Shown one piece after another: positions 23,146 to 35,359 of a stretch of 64,000 nucleotides of DNA (positions within the stretch are counted from its first letter, which is position 1; every line of letters begins with the position of its first letter). The position numbers were made by a program, and so were the translations under genes. Under the pieces are notes generated by a model that saw nothing but the letters and a program-made list of their open reading frames with translations, was not told the origin of the DNA and made no database searches. The stretch comes from Zymoseptoria tritici IPO323 (Eukaryota > Ascomycota > Dothideomycetes > Mycosphaerellales > Mycosphaerellaceae), in NCBI RefSeq assembly GCF_000219625.1, contig NC_018209.1, forward strand, positions 1,178,001-1,242,000, written 5' to 3'.

Positions 23146-26100
23146 ATGTGAGTATCTCCAATACAACAACCATTCCATCCTCCACCTCACTAACAACAAT
23201 GACTAGGGCACCACCCCACCGCCTCGTCGACCGCGCCGAGATCAAATCCTCCTCCCTACACAACCCCCTCCCCCTCCTCTTCCACACCTACATCTGGCCC
23301 TTTGCCATCCTCTGGCCCGTCTTCTTCAGCTACTACCTCCCCCAAGACTCCTACGACACCTACATCGGCCTGCAAGAATGGACGTTCGTCTACGCCGGCT
23401 CCATTGTCACCCTGCAATCCCTCTTCTGGCTCATGACCTTCTGGAACGTCAACCTCCGCTCCCTCTTCACCACGCGCTCCGCGACGAGCGTGCAGAACGC
23501 GAAATTGATCAAAGTCATCCCCGAAGCGAACGCGGGTGCGAGCGAGATTTGTGAGATTCAGAGGGAAAATGTGGCGGGACAGCAGAGCGTGAGCTTTTTG
23601 TTCCAGAAGAGACGGTTTTTGTACGATGAGAGTAAAGGCACGTTCGCGCCGTTGGCATATGGTATCGATCAGGAACCCAAACCTACCGTGGGGACTTTCC
23701 AGAAGAGCAAGGGATTGGAGAAAGGCGCGGAGATTGAGCGTCTGCAACAATACTACGGACCGAACATTTTCGACATCCCCGTGCCGACCTTCTCGGAGCT
23801 GTTCAAGGAACACGCGGTCGCGCCGTTTTTTGTCTTTCAGATTTTCTGCGTGGGGTTGTGGATGTTGGATGAGTATTGGTATTACTCTCTGTTCACGCTG
23901 TTTATGCTGGTTGTGTTTGAGAGCACGGTGGTGTGGCAGAGGCAGAGGACATTGAAGGAGTTTCGGGGGATGAGCATTAAGCCGTATGAGCTGTGGGTGT
24001 ACAGGCAGAAGAAGTGGATCCAGGTGCTGAGCGATCAGTTGCTGCCTGGGGATCTGGTTTCGGTCAACAGGACGAAGGAGGATAGTGGTGTGCCTTGCGA
24101 TATGATGCTGGTCGAGGGCAGCGCGATTGTCAACGAGGCTATGTTGTCGGGTGAGAGCACGCCGGTGTTGAAGGACTCGATTCAGCTCAGGCCTGCGGAT
24201 GCGACGATTGAGCCGGAGGGACTGGATAAAAATGCGCTACTCTGGGGCGGCACCAAAGTGTTGCAGGTGCAGCATGGCGTCAACTCTGAGGACGGCGGCG
24301 AGGTCGCGCCGCAGACTGTATCGGGTGTTCCATCTGCGCCGGACAAGGGAGCTCTGGCGATTGTGATCAAGACTGGATTCGAGACCAACCAGGGCGCGCT
24401 CGTGAGGACGATGATTTACTCCACCGAACGGGTCAGCGCGAACAACGTCGAGGCTCTGCTCTTCATCCTCTTCCTGTGTGTCTTCGCTGTTGCGGCTTCG
24501 CGCTACGTCTGGATCGAAGGCGTCAAGCAAAACCGCAAGCAGTCGAAGCTTCTCCTGGATTGTGTGCTCATCATCACGTCTGTTGTGCCTCCGGAATTGC
24601 CTATGGAATTGAGTTTGGCTGTCAATACTTCTCTTGCTGCGCTTAGCAAGTATGCGATTTTCTGCACCGAGCCTTTCCGAATCCCCTTTGCTGGACGAGT
24701 CGATGTGGCTTGCTTTGACAAGACTGGTACTTTGACTGGCGAGGATTTGGTGGTGGACGGTATCGCTGGATTGTTCCTTGGAGATGACAAAGTGCCGTCG
24801 GAGTCCGATGGCGCCCAGAGCATTCTGACCAAATTGACGAACACTGGCTTGGAAACGGCATTGACGTTGGCCACCGCTCACGCTCTCGTCAAACTCGACG
24901 ATGGCGATGTTGTTGGCGAGCCCATGGAGAAGGCTACACTGCAATCTCTAGGATGGACTCTCGGAAAGAACGACACACTGTCCGCAAAGGCAGGCACGTC
25001 AGCGAAGGGCGCCATGGCATCGGACATCGTCCAGATCAAGCGTCGCTTCCAGTTCTCTTCCACACTGAAACGACAGAGCTCCGTCGCTACGACCGTCACC
25101 ACCGATCGCGAGACTGGCAAGAAGATCAAGAGCACATTCGCCGGAGTCAAGGGTGCGCCCGAGACGATCCGCAAAATGCTGGTCAATGTCCCGCCAAAAT
25201 ACGAGGAGACATACAAGTACTTCAGCCGCAACGGCGCTCGTGTCCTGGCTCTCGGTTGCAAGTACATCCTCCACGGTGACGAGATCTCACAGAAGAAGAT
25301 CAATGACCTCAAGCGTGAGGATGTCGAGTGCGATCTCCAGTTCACTGGCTTCTTGGTTCTGCAGTGCCCGTTGAAGGGTGACGCTATCAAGGCTGTGCGT
25401 ATGTTGAATGAGAGCAGTCACCGCGTGGTCATGATCACGGGAGACAACCCGCTCACTGCCGTGCATGTCGCGAGGAAAGTGGAGATTGTCGATCGTGAGG
25501 TCTTGATTCTTGATGCGCCTGAGAACGATGACAGTGGGGAGAAGCTGGTCTGGCGGAGTGTGGACGACAAAGTCAACATTCCTGTCGACCCGACTCAAGA
25601 TCTGGATCCGAAGATTTTGGAAAGCAAGGATCTTTGCGTTACGGGCTATGGTCTTGCGAAGTTCAAGGACCAGAAAGCCCTCCGGTCTCTCATCCGCCAC
25701 ACTTGGGTCTACGCACGGGTATCTCCCAAGCAGAAGGAGGAGATTCTTCTTGGTCTGAAGGAGCAAGGCTACACCACACTCATGGCCGGCGATGGCACCA
25801 ACGATGTTGGTGCGTTGAAGCAAGCTCATGTCGGTGTCGCTCTTCTCAACGGCACACAAGAAGACATGGATAAGATTGCCAAGAACTTCCGTGAGACGAA
25901 GATGAAGGAGATTTACGAGAAGCAGAAGGCGTTGATGGCTCGATTCAACCAGCCGGAACCTCCTGTCCCGGCTAATGTCGCGCATCTGTATCCTCCAGGC
26001 GAGAAAAACCCGCATTATGAGAAAGCTATGGAAAGGGAGGCTTCTACCAAGGCTCAGTGGGATGCGTTGAGAGAGGCACAAGAGAATGGATCTGCGAATG

Positions 26101-27221
26101 GAGAGATCGCTCCACCCACTCCAGCGTCGCAGGCAGTTGTGGAGGCGAAAGCTCCCGCGGCTGCGCAGAACCAGCAGGCCCAAAACGCCGCCTCCAAGAT
26201 GGCAGAAAAGCTCTCCATGTCTATGCTGGAAGACGAACTCAATGCCGACGAGCCACCAAGTATCAAGCTCGGTGACGCTTCCGTCGCGGCACCGTTCACG
26301 AGCAAACTCGCCAACGTCGTTGCCATCCCCAACATCATTCGTCAAGGTCGTTGCACCCTCGTGGCTACGATCCAGATGTACAAGATTCTCGCATTGAATT
26401 GTCTCATCAGTGCGTACAGTTTGAGTGTGCTGTATCTGGACGGCATCAAGTTCGGAGACGGGCAGGTCACAATCAGCGGAATGCTGATGAGCGTCTGCTT
26501 CCTCAGCATTTCCCGCGCGAAGGTATGCAATCATCCCCATCACCAATCCTCCCTCACATGCTGACTCTCCTCTCTACAGCCCGTCGAAGCTCTCTCCAAA
26601 GAACGCCCCCAAAACAACATCTGGAACTGGTACATCATCCCCTCCGTCCTCGGCCAATTCGCAATCCACATCGCGACTCTCATCTTCATTTCCAAAACCG
26701 TTGAACGCTTCGAACCCAAAATCGACCGTTCCCAAATCGACCTCGAAGGAAAATTCGAACCTTCCCTCCTCAACTCCGCCATCTACCTCCTCCAACTCAT
26801 TCAACAAATCTCCACCTTCGCAATCAACTACCAAGGTCGCCCATTCCGCGAGAGCATCAAAGAGAACAAAGGCATGTACTGGGGCATCGTACTCGTCACC
26901 AGTGTCGCCTTCTCGTGCGCGACTGAGTTTGTGCCGGAGATCAACGAACAGTTGAAGTTGGTGCCGTTTACCACGGAGTTTAAAGTCCTGCTTTGTAGCG
27001 CTATGGTGAGTGATTATCTGGGCTGTTTGGTCGTGGAGAAGATTTTGAAGTGGAGTTTTTCGGATTATCGGCCGAAGGATATTGCGATTCGGAGGCCGGA
27101 TCAGTTGAAGAGGGAGGCGGAGAGGAAGGCGAGGGAGCAGGAGGAGGAGGATCTGAGGAAGGAGAAGGCGCTGGAGGAGGCGGCTGCGAAGGCGTCGGAG
27201 AAGGTGGGTGGGAAGGCGTAG
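23146..27221 (+). CDS. SPF1: P5A-type ATPase, ER transmembrane helix dislocase
   Basis: Three exons, 23146-23147, 23207-26522 and 26580-27221, encode 1319 residues. The first intron (GTGAGT...CTAG, 59 nt) splits the start codon as AT|G, giving MAPPHRLVDR. If it is not spliced, translation could begin at an in-frame ATG at 23199 (MTRAPP). Catalytic features are DKTGT at 505-509 (phosphorylated Asp505), TGD near 745-747 and GDGTND at 862-867. The fourth transmembrane helix has PPELPMELSLAVN, the P5A hallmark. Hydrophobic pairs at the N-terminus and six C-terminal helices fit the P5 topology. Spf1 extracts mis-inserted or mitochondrial tail-anchored helices from the ER membrane and affects Mn and sterol balance. 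The tail (about residues 1285-1319) is a charged Lys/Glu helix. Confidence 0.96.
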
Positions 27222-30200
27222 ATGGTGGGAGGGGATGTGGTGTGGAGTGTTGTATGTTAGACACAGGGGTGGGTTGTATAGATTTTCTGGTGTATTGGAG
27301 GAGTTGCAGTCTCCTGTTTGGTGGTTGGGACCTTTTCCTTGCCTTCGTATATGAATGACCCGTCAACTCTCGGCCAACATTGAATCACGAATAACACCCA
27401 CGCTCGACCAACTTTGACTCTCGTTCGAGCAACACAGTCCGGTCATTCGCTTCCACAGACCCCACGCTCATATACACTTCCCATCAGCGCATACCTCACG
27501 CGGAAAGACCTGTCTTCTGCCCATCATGAAACCCACCACGGCCTTCGTCGCCGTCCTCGCGACTCCCCTCCGGCAAGTCCATTCGCATCCCAAAGAGACA
27601 TCTCCTACTGCTGCACCGACCCGGACGAAAGCAAGGTTGATAAGGGAGTGCACATTGCCCGGTTCCAGCCCGGTTACGAAAAGTTCTGCGTGTGTACTCC
27701 ACGAAGCAACATCTGCCTCCTAGCCGACGTTGAGAGTGTTCGCTGACAAGTGTTTGGGCTGCTTTCGGGTTCTCGTCCGCAATGCCGGAACCGCAGATTG
27801 GAGACAGGATGCCTGCCCGCCCGGTTGAATTTCTGAACGGCGAGATCTGGCGCAATTGTTGGCTTGACGGAAGTTGCGGGGACCTTGATCGGGGACAGTG
27901 GGCTTGGTTTTATAGTCGGTTACTTGGGGTGGCGGAGAGGTGCTGTACGGTAGGTAGGAGTGCTACGAGAAGTGGAGGAGAGGGAGGCGGTCAGGAAGCA
28001 AGAGGAGCGGCAAAGGTAGAAGAAGGGGAGAAAATCAAAAGAGGAAGGAAAGCTTTGGGATAGACGACTGCGAAGGCCTGGGGAAACATAGAGTGACGAG
28101 ATGTTTTGTTTTTCGGACGGATTGTAAGCCCTACAGTGCTGGATGTATAGGTATACAAATCCCTGGCTCTTTTATCAGATGGCTTTCCAGCTTGCTAATC
28201 TCCTGGGTGTGGTTCAGACCCAACCGTTCAACGTCGTGTCGCTCGTTCATGTCGCTCGTTAAAGCGAGAAGCCCTGTCCGACCCCTGAGATTGACAATGA
28301 TAGTCGTCAGTTCTGAGCCGATTTGCGATCGTGAAAGCAGCGACACCGGGCCGAAGACATCGTGTGTAGGTAGTGTCATCGACAATAGACACTCCCTGGG
28401 TTTGGAAGCCGATATGTCGGAACAGGCGCTCGCAGTCGCGCTTGATCAGCGGCCTATTTTCTTTCATTGACAGGACTAGGAACGAAATGTTTCGGCTCGC
28501 CTCACGACCCTTTGCCGACAACAACCACAATCTGGACTATTCCGACCCAAATTTGCAATGTGACGCAACAGCATACAGAGCAGACAGCACTTCGCAGAGG
28601 TCTATAGCAGAGGGGATTGCTCGTCTCCTTTTCCCTCTCCTCGTTGGATCATTGACTTGCATCGTTGCGATTGGATGCATTGAGTTTTGGTCCGAGCCTG
28701 CTTCAATCCGAACTTTTCTTGATGCGAGAATTGTAACGGGGAGGTGTCGGTGAGAGCGAGGAAGTAAGAGGAAGGCGAGTAGGAGACTTGAAGAACAGCG
28801 GAGATAGGAGAGGCTGAGGGGAGGAAAGGGTTGAGAAGATAGCGAGCTGCGACTTTGGGGGAAATGTGTCGAGAGGGATGTGTTGGATTGTAGTCGAGAC
28901 GCCGTGGCGGGGTGTATATATATGATCTTGTAGCGGATGTGGTCTGATCTCCATTCGTGGGCGGCCGCTTTCTTGACGAATTCAAGTCGAGTGCAGCAAG
29001 AGCAAGATCTAACACCTTCGTGCGGTCCTTCTATTAGCTGCGCAGTACAAGTAAGGTAGTAGTCTTTGTGTAGATGCATCGTCTTGTGCTCTTCGCTGCG
29101 GTCTTTGAAGGAGTTCCTTGCGCCTTCTTCAATCTCTCTCTTCTTCTCCGTCGCTTTCAATCCTCGCCTCAGGCTGGATCACAGTGAACTTCATGTCTTA
29201 CCGCCATTTCTCGGTCTATCATCAACGCTGACACTCCTTGACCCGAACAGGCTGACAGTTCCCGCCTGATGTACACCGACTGACCAGGGGTTTCCGACAT
29301 GATATACCACGGGAGAAGGCTCCTGTTACCATGGAAGAATGCCATTCTGGTATTCAGCACCTCGATAACGAAAGCACGGACGTGTCTGTCATCCTTTAAG
29401 CAAGCTCGGCTCCGGACTCCACGGCGAGCTGATTTGGATTTCCTAAAAGGAAGAAGAGGAGTTGTCGGCATACCTGCAGCGACTTTGCCTGCAAGAAGAA
29501 GAGGGGCAGAGCACGCGAGCAGGGCCAGCTTCCGCAATACCTCCGTTCCGCAATCTAGCCGGTCTGGATACCCGGTTTGAGCATCACGACCCCCGCTTTG
29601 GATGGACATGGGTGTTGGAGCTGCGGAACGACGAATTGACTTTGGAAAGACTGCGATTCACTTCTCTCAGTCTGCTACAATGGTTTGGATTTTTCCGTGT
29701 TTCGTCTATTGCAAACATGTCTTTTGCTTGTTCACTCGCACGGACGATATACACTCTCATGGCTACGCGGCTCTCTGCTGGTTGTCCGGCCATTGGGCGA
29801 TCCGATCCTGCAAGAATAAGCGCAACGCCGGCGGTGTGGAGTTGTGGGGTTTGCCGGTGAACGCAACGTCAGAGCTGCAGGAGAGCTCGAGCTTGCGACT
29901 TGGAGAACTAAGGTATTTGGCCATGTCGGTTACAACTCGGTTTGCTGGGACATCTCACAATGTTGACACATCGTGCTACGGAGCATGGGGATGGTATATG
30001 GTGTGTAGATGCTGACAAGGGAGCAAGAGCTTCATACCGAGCTCCTTGGGATACGTACATAGCAGCGAGAAGGGAGTTGTTAAATAGAGCTCTATGCCAG
30101 CTATTGAGATCGGGCATGTTTTGGAAAGAATAGCTTTCAACCAGCCATACCAGACGAGCCCCATTGTTCTCCTCGAACCGATTTCACATCTACCAGCAGC

Positions 30201-30756
30201 CGAACGTATCCGCAACTCGGCCGAGCATTCGTCCAGGTGCGTTTTCGATTCCCAGATCGAGTCCGCGCAACCGCTGCCCCGCACGACTCCCGCAATCATG
30301 CACAGGCGATCCTCAGAGTCAAGGCAGATTGGCAGAACAATGGAAGAGCGGAGGGAAGAGCGGAAGCTTTACCTTTTCTCTCCTTCTCATCGCATCACCG
30401 CATCGGGTGGAGGGGAAGCCTAATACCATTCCAGGTTAATTCCCATTAACAAACCGGCTAACACGCGTGGTCCATTGCAGACCGATACCCGGCGCAGAGA
30501 GTACCTGAGCTACAAAGCTACCCCTACATAACTCACCACGAGCCTCCTCTTTTTTTGATGATTGCATCCGTTCTCCGTCATACCACCGTCGTTGCTCCCC
30601 CCCGACACGTCTCCCAAAGCAGACTCGCCATCCTGATCCTAGACTACTGAAAAGCCGTCCTTTCTCACTCTTCTCTCTTCTGACCTTCCTTCCTTCTTCC
30701 TTCCTTCCACTCCACTCCACTCTCCCCTCCACTCCCTCTCATCACACACATTCACA
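27222..30756. other. Gene-poor 3.5-kb intergenic region
   Basis: The longest gap between confident genes in the central region. Open frames occur on both strands (for example 28537-29160 minus and 29602-30015 plus) but overlap each other and lack known domains, so they are not called. One weak candidate for a small cysteine-rich secreted protein starts at 27526 (reported separately). The segment from about 30540 to 30756 is CT-rich and is probably the FDH leader. No tRNA was recognised. Confidence 0.5.
27526..27960 (+). pseudogene. Possible small cysteine-rich secreted protein, frame unresolved
   Basis: ATG at 27526 begins MKPTTAFVAVLAT, a short signal-peptide-like stretch. The next reading frame then carries a coding-like piece with a Cys pair (ISYCCTDPDESKVDKG) and FCVC. 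A further downstream piece (27800-27950) has several Trp and Cys residues (NGEIWRNCWLDGSCGD). Joining them needs a frame change near 27580 and perhaps an intron at about 27690-27798. This could be a decayed or sequence-error-containing gene, or chance. It is offered only as a weak candidate. Confidence 0.18.
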
Positions 30757-32359
30757 ATGGTATTTGCTCGCTCCTCCCTGCGCATGGCCCGCCCGGCCTC
30801 CTCGCTGCTCTCGCAGCGGGCCACCGCATCCTTCACACAGCGCGGCGCGAACCTTGCACGAGCTGGAGGCGTCAGAACGCTGACCTCGACTTCTTCTCGA
30901 CAGGGCAAGGTGCTTCTCGTTTTGTACGATGTAAGTTGTTGGCATCCTTTATGATAATCACTTTGGCGACAGCTTTGAGAGCTTGTGGAGAGCTGTTTGA
31001 AGCTTGCTCTTCCAGAAGAATTGCTTGCTCGAGCTCTCCACAATGCGTACGCAGGCATTGGTTCCAATGTCTTCGTTCCACACATAGCTCTACAGCTTCA
31101 CGTCAAAGATCCAATTGCTAACGAGCTTTCTCCGCGCAACAGGGCCATGAGCACGCTCAGCAGGAGCCGAGACTGCTCGGAACCACTGAGAACGAGCTCG
31201 GTCTCAGGAAGTGGATCGAGGACCAGGGCCACACTCTTGTGACCACCTCGGACAAGGAGGGAGAGAACAGCAAGTTTGACCAAGAGCTCGTTGACGCCGA
31301 GGTCATCATCACCACACCGTAAGACATGCCACAGTCGAGGACAGGACTACAACATCAGACGGACTGCCTACTAACACTCAATGCTATACAGATTCCACCC
31401 AGGATACCTCACCGCTGAGCGCCTCGCCAAAGCCAAGAAGCTCAAGATCGCCGTCACCGCCGGTATCGGTTCCGACCACGTTGACCTCAACGCCGCCAAC
31501 AAGACCAACGGCGGCATCACCGTCGCTGAGGTGACCGGCTCCAACGTCGTCTCCGTCGCCGAGCACGTCGTCATGACCATGCTCGTCCTCGTCCGCAACT
31601 TCGTCCCCGCCCACGAGCAAATCGCCGCCGGAGACTGGAACGTGGCCGCCGTCGCCAAGAACGAGTACGATCTCGAGGGCAAGGTCGTCGGTACCGTCGC
31701 CGTCGGCCGTATCGGTGAGCGTGTGCTCCGCCGTCTGAAGCCATTCGACTGCAAGGAGTTGCTGTACTTTGACTACCAGGCTCTGGCTCCTGAGGTCGAG
31801 AAGGAGATTGGTTGCAGACGTGTTGACACCCTCGAGGAGATGCTGGCGCAGTGTGATGTTGTCACCATCAACTGCCCTCTCCACGAGAAGACCCGCGGTC
31901 TCTTCAACAAGGAGCTGATCAGCAAGATGAAGAAGGGTGAGTCCTGCAGCAAAGCCTTCCACAATGTCCCCTCCTCCCTACTAACCCCCTTCCCTCCCAG
32001 GCTCATGGCTCGTCAACACCGCCCGCGGCGCCATCGTCGTGAAGGAAGACGTCGCCGCAGCTCTCAAGTCCGGCCAACTCCGCGGCTACGGAGGCGACGT
32101 CTGGTTCCCGCAACCCGCTCCCGCCGACCACCCTCTCCGCACCGCTTCCTACTCCACCTGGGGCGGCGGCAACGCCATGGTTCCCCACATGTCCGGTACC
32201 TCGATTGACGCCCAGGCGCGCTACGCCGCGGGCACCAAGGCCATCTTGGACTCGTACTTCTCCGGTCGCGAGGACTACCGTCCTGAGGATCTGATTGTGC
32301 ACAAGGGTGACTACGCGACGAAGGCGTATGGTCAGAGGAATTTGATTGATAAGAAGTAG
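30757..32359 (+). CDS. NAD-dependent formate dehydrogenase
   Basis: Four exons, 30757-30930, 31143-31318, 31392-31936 and 32001-32359, encode 417 residues. The first intron is unusually long here (212 nt). The protein oxidises formate to CO2 with NAD+. The D-2-hydroxyacid dehydrogenase fold is clear: the Rossmann loop GTVAVGRIG at 217-225, then the active-site Arg307 in NTARG, Gln336 in FPQPAP and His361 in VPHMSG, equivalent to R284, Q313 and H332 of bacterial FDH. Residues 1-50 (Arg/Ser/Ala-rich, without acidic residues) look like a mitochondrial presequence ahead of the first beta strand KVLLVLYD, whereas many fungal FDHs lack one. The cassette is complete, with no broken motif. Confidence 0.94.
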
Positions 32360-32960
32360 AGGGTGATGAGAATGTGATGGATTGTGGAATAGTGGATAGT
32401 GGGTAGTGGATTGTGAGAGCGAGAATGGAATTTGTGATACCTCTACCTCCTGCGCACCACTCTTCTTGAAGTCTTGATAGAAGTTTCGAGTTGGTCGATG
32501 CTCCGATTGTGTTGCGAGCCGTTCGCCCATCAATTGTCCCGCGAACATTGAACGTGTCACGTGAGCCTGCCCATCAAATGAGACGTCACCTTGAACCAAA
32601 ACCCCTCCGTTCCTGGCGGCCTACAGATATTGGAGCTCACTTTCACTCTGCCATCCTGTTCTACAATTCACTCTTTGCTTCTCTACGAACTCACCCGCGG
32701 CGAGGATCGCAAAGTGGACAAACGAAAGCTCAGCTGGAACAGCGCAGCGACGAGCGTAGGAGGACCACCACAGCATCATTGGAGGATGGCATAGCTTGGA
32801 CCTTACAGCAAGGGGAATACAGAAAGTCGGACAGATCCAGTACGGACCATTACACCTCGAAGACAAGACCGCAGTCCACCACCTCCTCTCCTACCGCAAT
32901 CCTCGAACCATACCACACTCCAAGCCACGACCATCTCCAACCACACAAATCGCTAGAATC
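32360..32960. promoter_or_regulatory. FDH 3' flank and promoter of MSO1-like gene
   Basis: About 600 bp. A CACGTG palindrome (E-box / Cbf1-type core) occurs near 32558-32563 and could be a regulatory site, but a single hexamer is weak evidence. The last 100 bp are CA-rich leader sequence. Confidence 0.35.
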
Positions 32961-33671
32961 ATGTCCTCCTACCTCTCCAACCTCCTAACCCACACAACCT
33001 CCCGCTACGCCTCCCTCCGCCGCACCCTCCTCTCCACCGAAGACGACGGCGACACCCCCGACGACACCCACATCTGCCGCGTCCTCCGAGCCTACTACAC
33101 CGAAAAGAACCGCGCATTCCCCGACTGGCTGCCTCCCGACCCCAACAAAAAAGTCGCCGCACAACAACAACAACAACCCGCAGGAGGATACGGCAATATG
33201 ACCCAGTCCTCAACTTGGGGTCGCGGACAAGTCGGAGCCCTGAGAGGAGAGGGAAGAGAACCAGTTCAAAGAGCCAGTCTCAGCGATCTCTGGGACGCAC
33301 CAGCTGGAGGGACGACGGCGCCACAAAGTTTACGAGCAGCGAGGAGACCGATGCAGAATCCCGCTGCCAACGCCTCGGTGGGTGGACTCGCTCCGCCTCC
33401 GGTTCAAGGACGTCCGCTCCCGAGTCAGAGGGCGGGGAGTTATCAGAGTGTGGCGAGTCAGAGCAGTATTAATTTGGGTGGGTATGGGCCGGCGGGGAAT
33501 CGGCCGGGGAGTGGGACGAGTTTTGAGAGTGGGAGTGGAGGCGGGACGGCGCAGGAGAGGTTGAAGGCGAGGTTGTGGGGGGCGGCGAGGACGGCTGGGG
33601 CGGGTGGTGGTGGTGGGACGGGGGGTGGAGGGAATGAGCAGGATGATGGTGGGAGGAGGTATGGACGATGA
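32961..33671 (+). CDS. Mso1-like Sec1-binding exocytosis protein
   Basis: An intronless gene of 236 residues. The first 65 residues are well ordered: MSSYLSNLLTHTTSRYASLR, then a stretch containing RVLRAYYTEKNRAFPDWLPP. This matches the fungal Sec1-binding region of Mso1. Mso1 binds the SM protein Sec1 and membranes, and helps SNARE assembly at sites of polarised exocytosis and prospore membrane formation. The remainder is low complexity: a short poly-Gln, then Gly/Ser/Ala/Pro-rich sequence ending in a glycine-rich tail (from about residue 195). There is a short conserved-looking helix (AQERLKARLWGAAR) near the C-terminus. The function of the tail is unknown. Confidence 0.8.
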   Translation: MSSYLSNLLTHTTSRYASLRRTLLSTEDDGDTPDDTHICRVLRAYYTEKNRAFPDWLPPDPNKKVAAQQQQQPAGGYGNMTQSSTWGRGQVGALRGEGREPVQRASLSDLWDAPAGGTTAPQSLRAARRPMQNPAANASVGGLAPPPVQGRPLPSQRAGSYQSVASQSSINLGGYGPAGNRPGSGTSFESGSGGGTAQERLKARLWGAARTAGAGGGGGTGGGGNEQDDGGRRYGR

Positions 33672-34516
33672 GATGTTGGAAGAGCTATGGGAGTAAGAGA
33701 TGGACTACAGGCGGAAAGATACCCCGATAAGCCGGTGCTGGATTCTCAGAGGGAGGCAGAGACAAGTGTTCTCCCAGAGCCATAGCGGGACGGAAAGGAC
33801 AAGCAGATTCCGACCTTCAACGCGGGGTGGATGTGCTCCAAACAGCTTGCAGTCCCGCTGGTATGGGATCGCAAGATGTGCGAGCGCGAAACCTGGATAG
33901 TGCTGCAGGACACGCCTCAGATGTCGGTCGGAAACGTCTCACGCACTGGGAATGCGATAGAGGACGGCACGAACGTGAAGATGGAAACAGAAAACCTTCC
34001 TGGCGCAATTCGAAAAAGTTCCGCTCATTCCTCCAGTTCCGATGCCTACCAGGCCTTGATGAACGAGTTCGATGGGCTCATGTCCTCCATTGCCTTTCGT
34101 TCCTACCTCTTCGTTGTTAGCCCGGCCCGAGTGTCATTATCCTCGCGGAAAGGATATCGTCAAAGTTTGGAAGGACGTGGATGTCGAGAGAAGCGTGGTG
34201 AGTGGATGCAGAGGCCGATCATTGTTCTTTGGCCGTCGCGCTTGCTACGTTGCAGGGATGCGCTAGAACTTTGCGCTTCGAGTGAATGAAAAGCTCATGC
34301 AGGCGAGCAAACGCGGGACATTATTGTTTCTCATGCTTTCTTTGCCTCGTTCGGTTCTTTCCTTTGTATCACTTCTCATCTTCGTCGTTATAATCGAGCT
34401 GATCATACATCAACCAGAAACATCATCACCATATCATAGACACTTGCGCAAAATCCTACGACCCACAATACACCAGCCTATCACTCAGGATCAACCACCT
34501 CCGAACCAAAGACCAA
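33672..34516. other. Intergenic region
   Basis: About 850 bp. No recognisable protein or RNA gene. The stretch from about 34390 to 34516 is CA-rich, as expected for the leader of the following BTB gene. Confidence 0.5.
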
Positions 34517-35359
34517 ATGTCTCCACCAACTCCCACCCCACGAAGCCGCCAAACCCACCAACGTCGCGACAGCCACTTCACCATGGGCTTCACCACCATC
34601 CAACCCCAGCTCCCCTTCCACCCACTTCAACCACCACCACCGCCCTCTGCACCCTTCGATCCGCGCACCGACATGACAATCCTAATCGGCACCCACCACT
34701 TCCACGCCCACTCCTCCCTCCTCATCTCCCGCTCCGAAGAATTCGCCAACCTCCTCGGCCCGGGAAGCAATTTCTTCGCCCTCCAGCAGGAAATCCTTTC
34801 CCTTCCTGCTGAGAACCCGGATGTTGTGGATGCTGTGTTGAGATTCCTATACATTGGCGACTACGACGAGGGAGCATCAGCAGATCGTACGCCGGGTGGC
34901 TCGGGTGGCAGACAAGATGACTTCACCTGGCACCTCGCCATCAACGCCTTCGCACACCGCTACGCGATCTGGGATCTGGCAAATTTGGCATTGGAACGTT
35001 TCCGCGAAGTCGGAGTCAAATTCCTGCACACCACGGGTCGAATCGGAGCGATGCAGCAGGCGCAGTATGATGCGGGGAATGAGACTTCGAGAGCTGTGAT
35101 TGAGGAGGTGATGGGGTTGGCGAGGGAGGGGGTGCTGGATGAGATGCGGAGACGGTGTGCGTGGGAGTATGATTTGCTGGGTGGAGGTGGGGAACTTTGT
35201 GCGGTGAGGGTTTGTCGGTGTGGCGGGTGTGGGAGGAGGGTGGTGTTGCAGGGACAGGCGGGTGGGGATGGGAGGTGTTGTGGGAGGGTGATGGGTGGGG
35301 TGTTGTGTTGGGTTGGGGGGTGGGGGGAGGGGGAGAGGTTGGGTGGGATTGTTGGGTGA
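34517..35359 (+). CDS. BTB/POZ domain protein
   Basis: A single exon of 280 residues. A Pro/Ser/Thr-rich N-terminus is followed by a BTB fold from about residue 45: ILIGTHHFHAHSSLLISRS is the first strand pair and helix, and DVVDAVLRFLYIGDYD is the usual second half. A helical BACK-like part follows to about 215. The C-terminus (about 225-280) contains CRCGGCGRR and CCGR, a cysteine cluster that might bind zinc, in a Gly-rich context. In fungi such BTB proteins are usually of unknown function, and a CUL3 adaptor role is only a possibility. An alternative start is MGFTTIQPQ at 34583, which has a good ATG context. It lies in tandem with another BTB gene 263 bp downstream, but the two are not close paralogues by eye. 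Confidence 0.85.
   Translation: MSPPTPTPRSRQTHQRRDSHFTMGFTTIQPQLPFHPLQPPPPPSAPFDPRTDMTILIGTHHFHAHSSLLISRSEEFANLLGPGSNFFALQQEILSLPAENPDVVDAVLRFLYIGDYDEGASADRTPGGSGGRQDDFTWHLAINAFAHRYAIWDLANLALERFREVGVKFLHTTGRIGAMQQAQYDAGNETSRAVIEEVMGLAREGVLDEMRRRCAWEYDLLGGGGELCAVRVCRCGGCGRRVVLQGQAGGDGRCCGRVMGGVLCWVGGWGEGERLGGIVG

Noticed and set aside
25287..26546. 419-codon minus-strand open frame opposite SPF1
   Set aside because: It lies wholly within conserved P5A ATPase coding sequence; no domain features, so a shadow frame.
28537..29160. 207-codon minus-strand frame in the SPF1-FDH gap
   Set aside because: Low-complexity Ser/Leu/Arg content with overlapping frames on both strands and no homology I recognise.
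32890..32915. tRNA B-box-like sequence (GGTTCGAGGATT on the minus strand)
   Set aside because: It deviates from the B-box consensus and no matching A-box or cloverleaf could be drawn.
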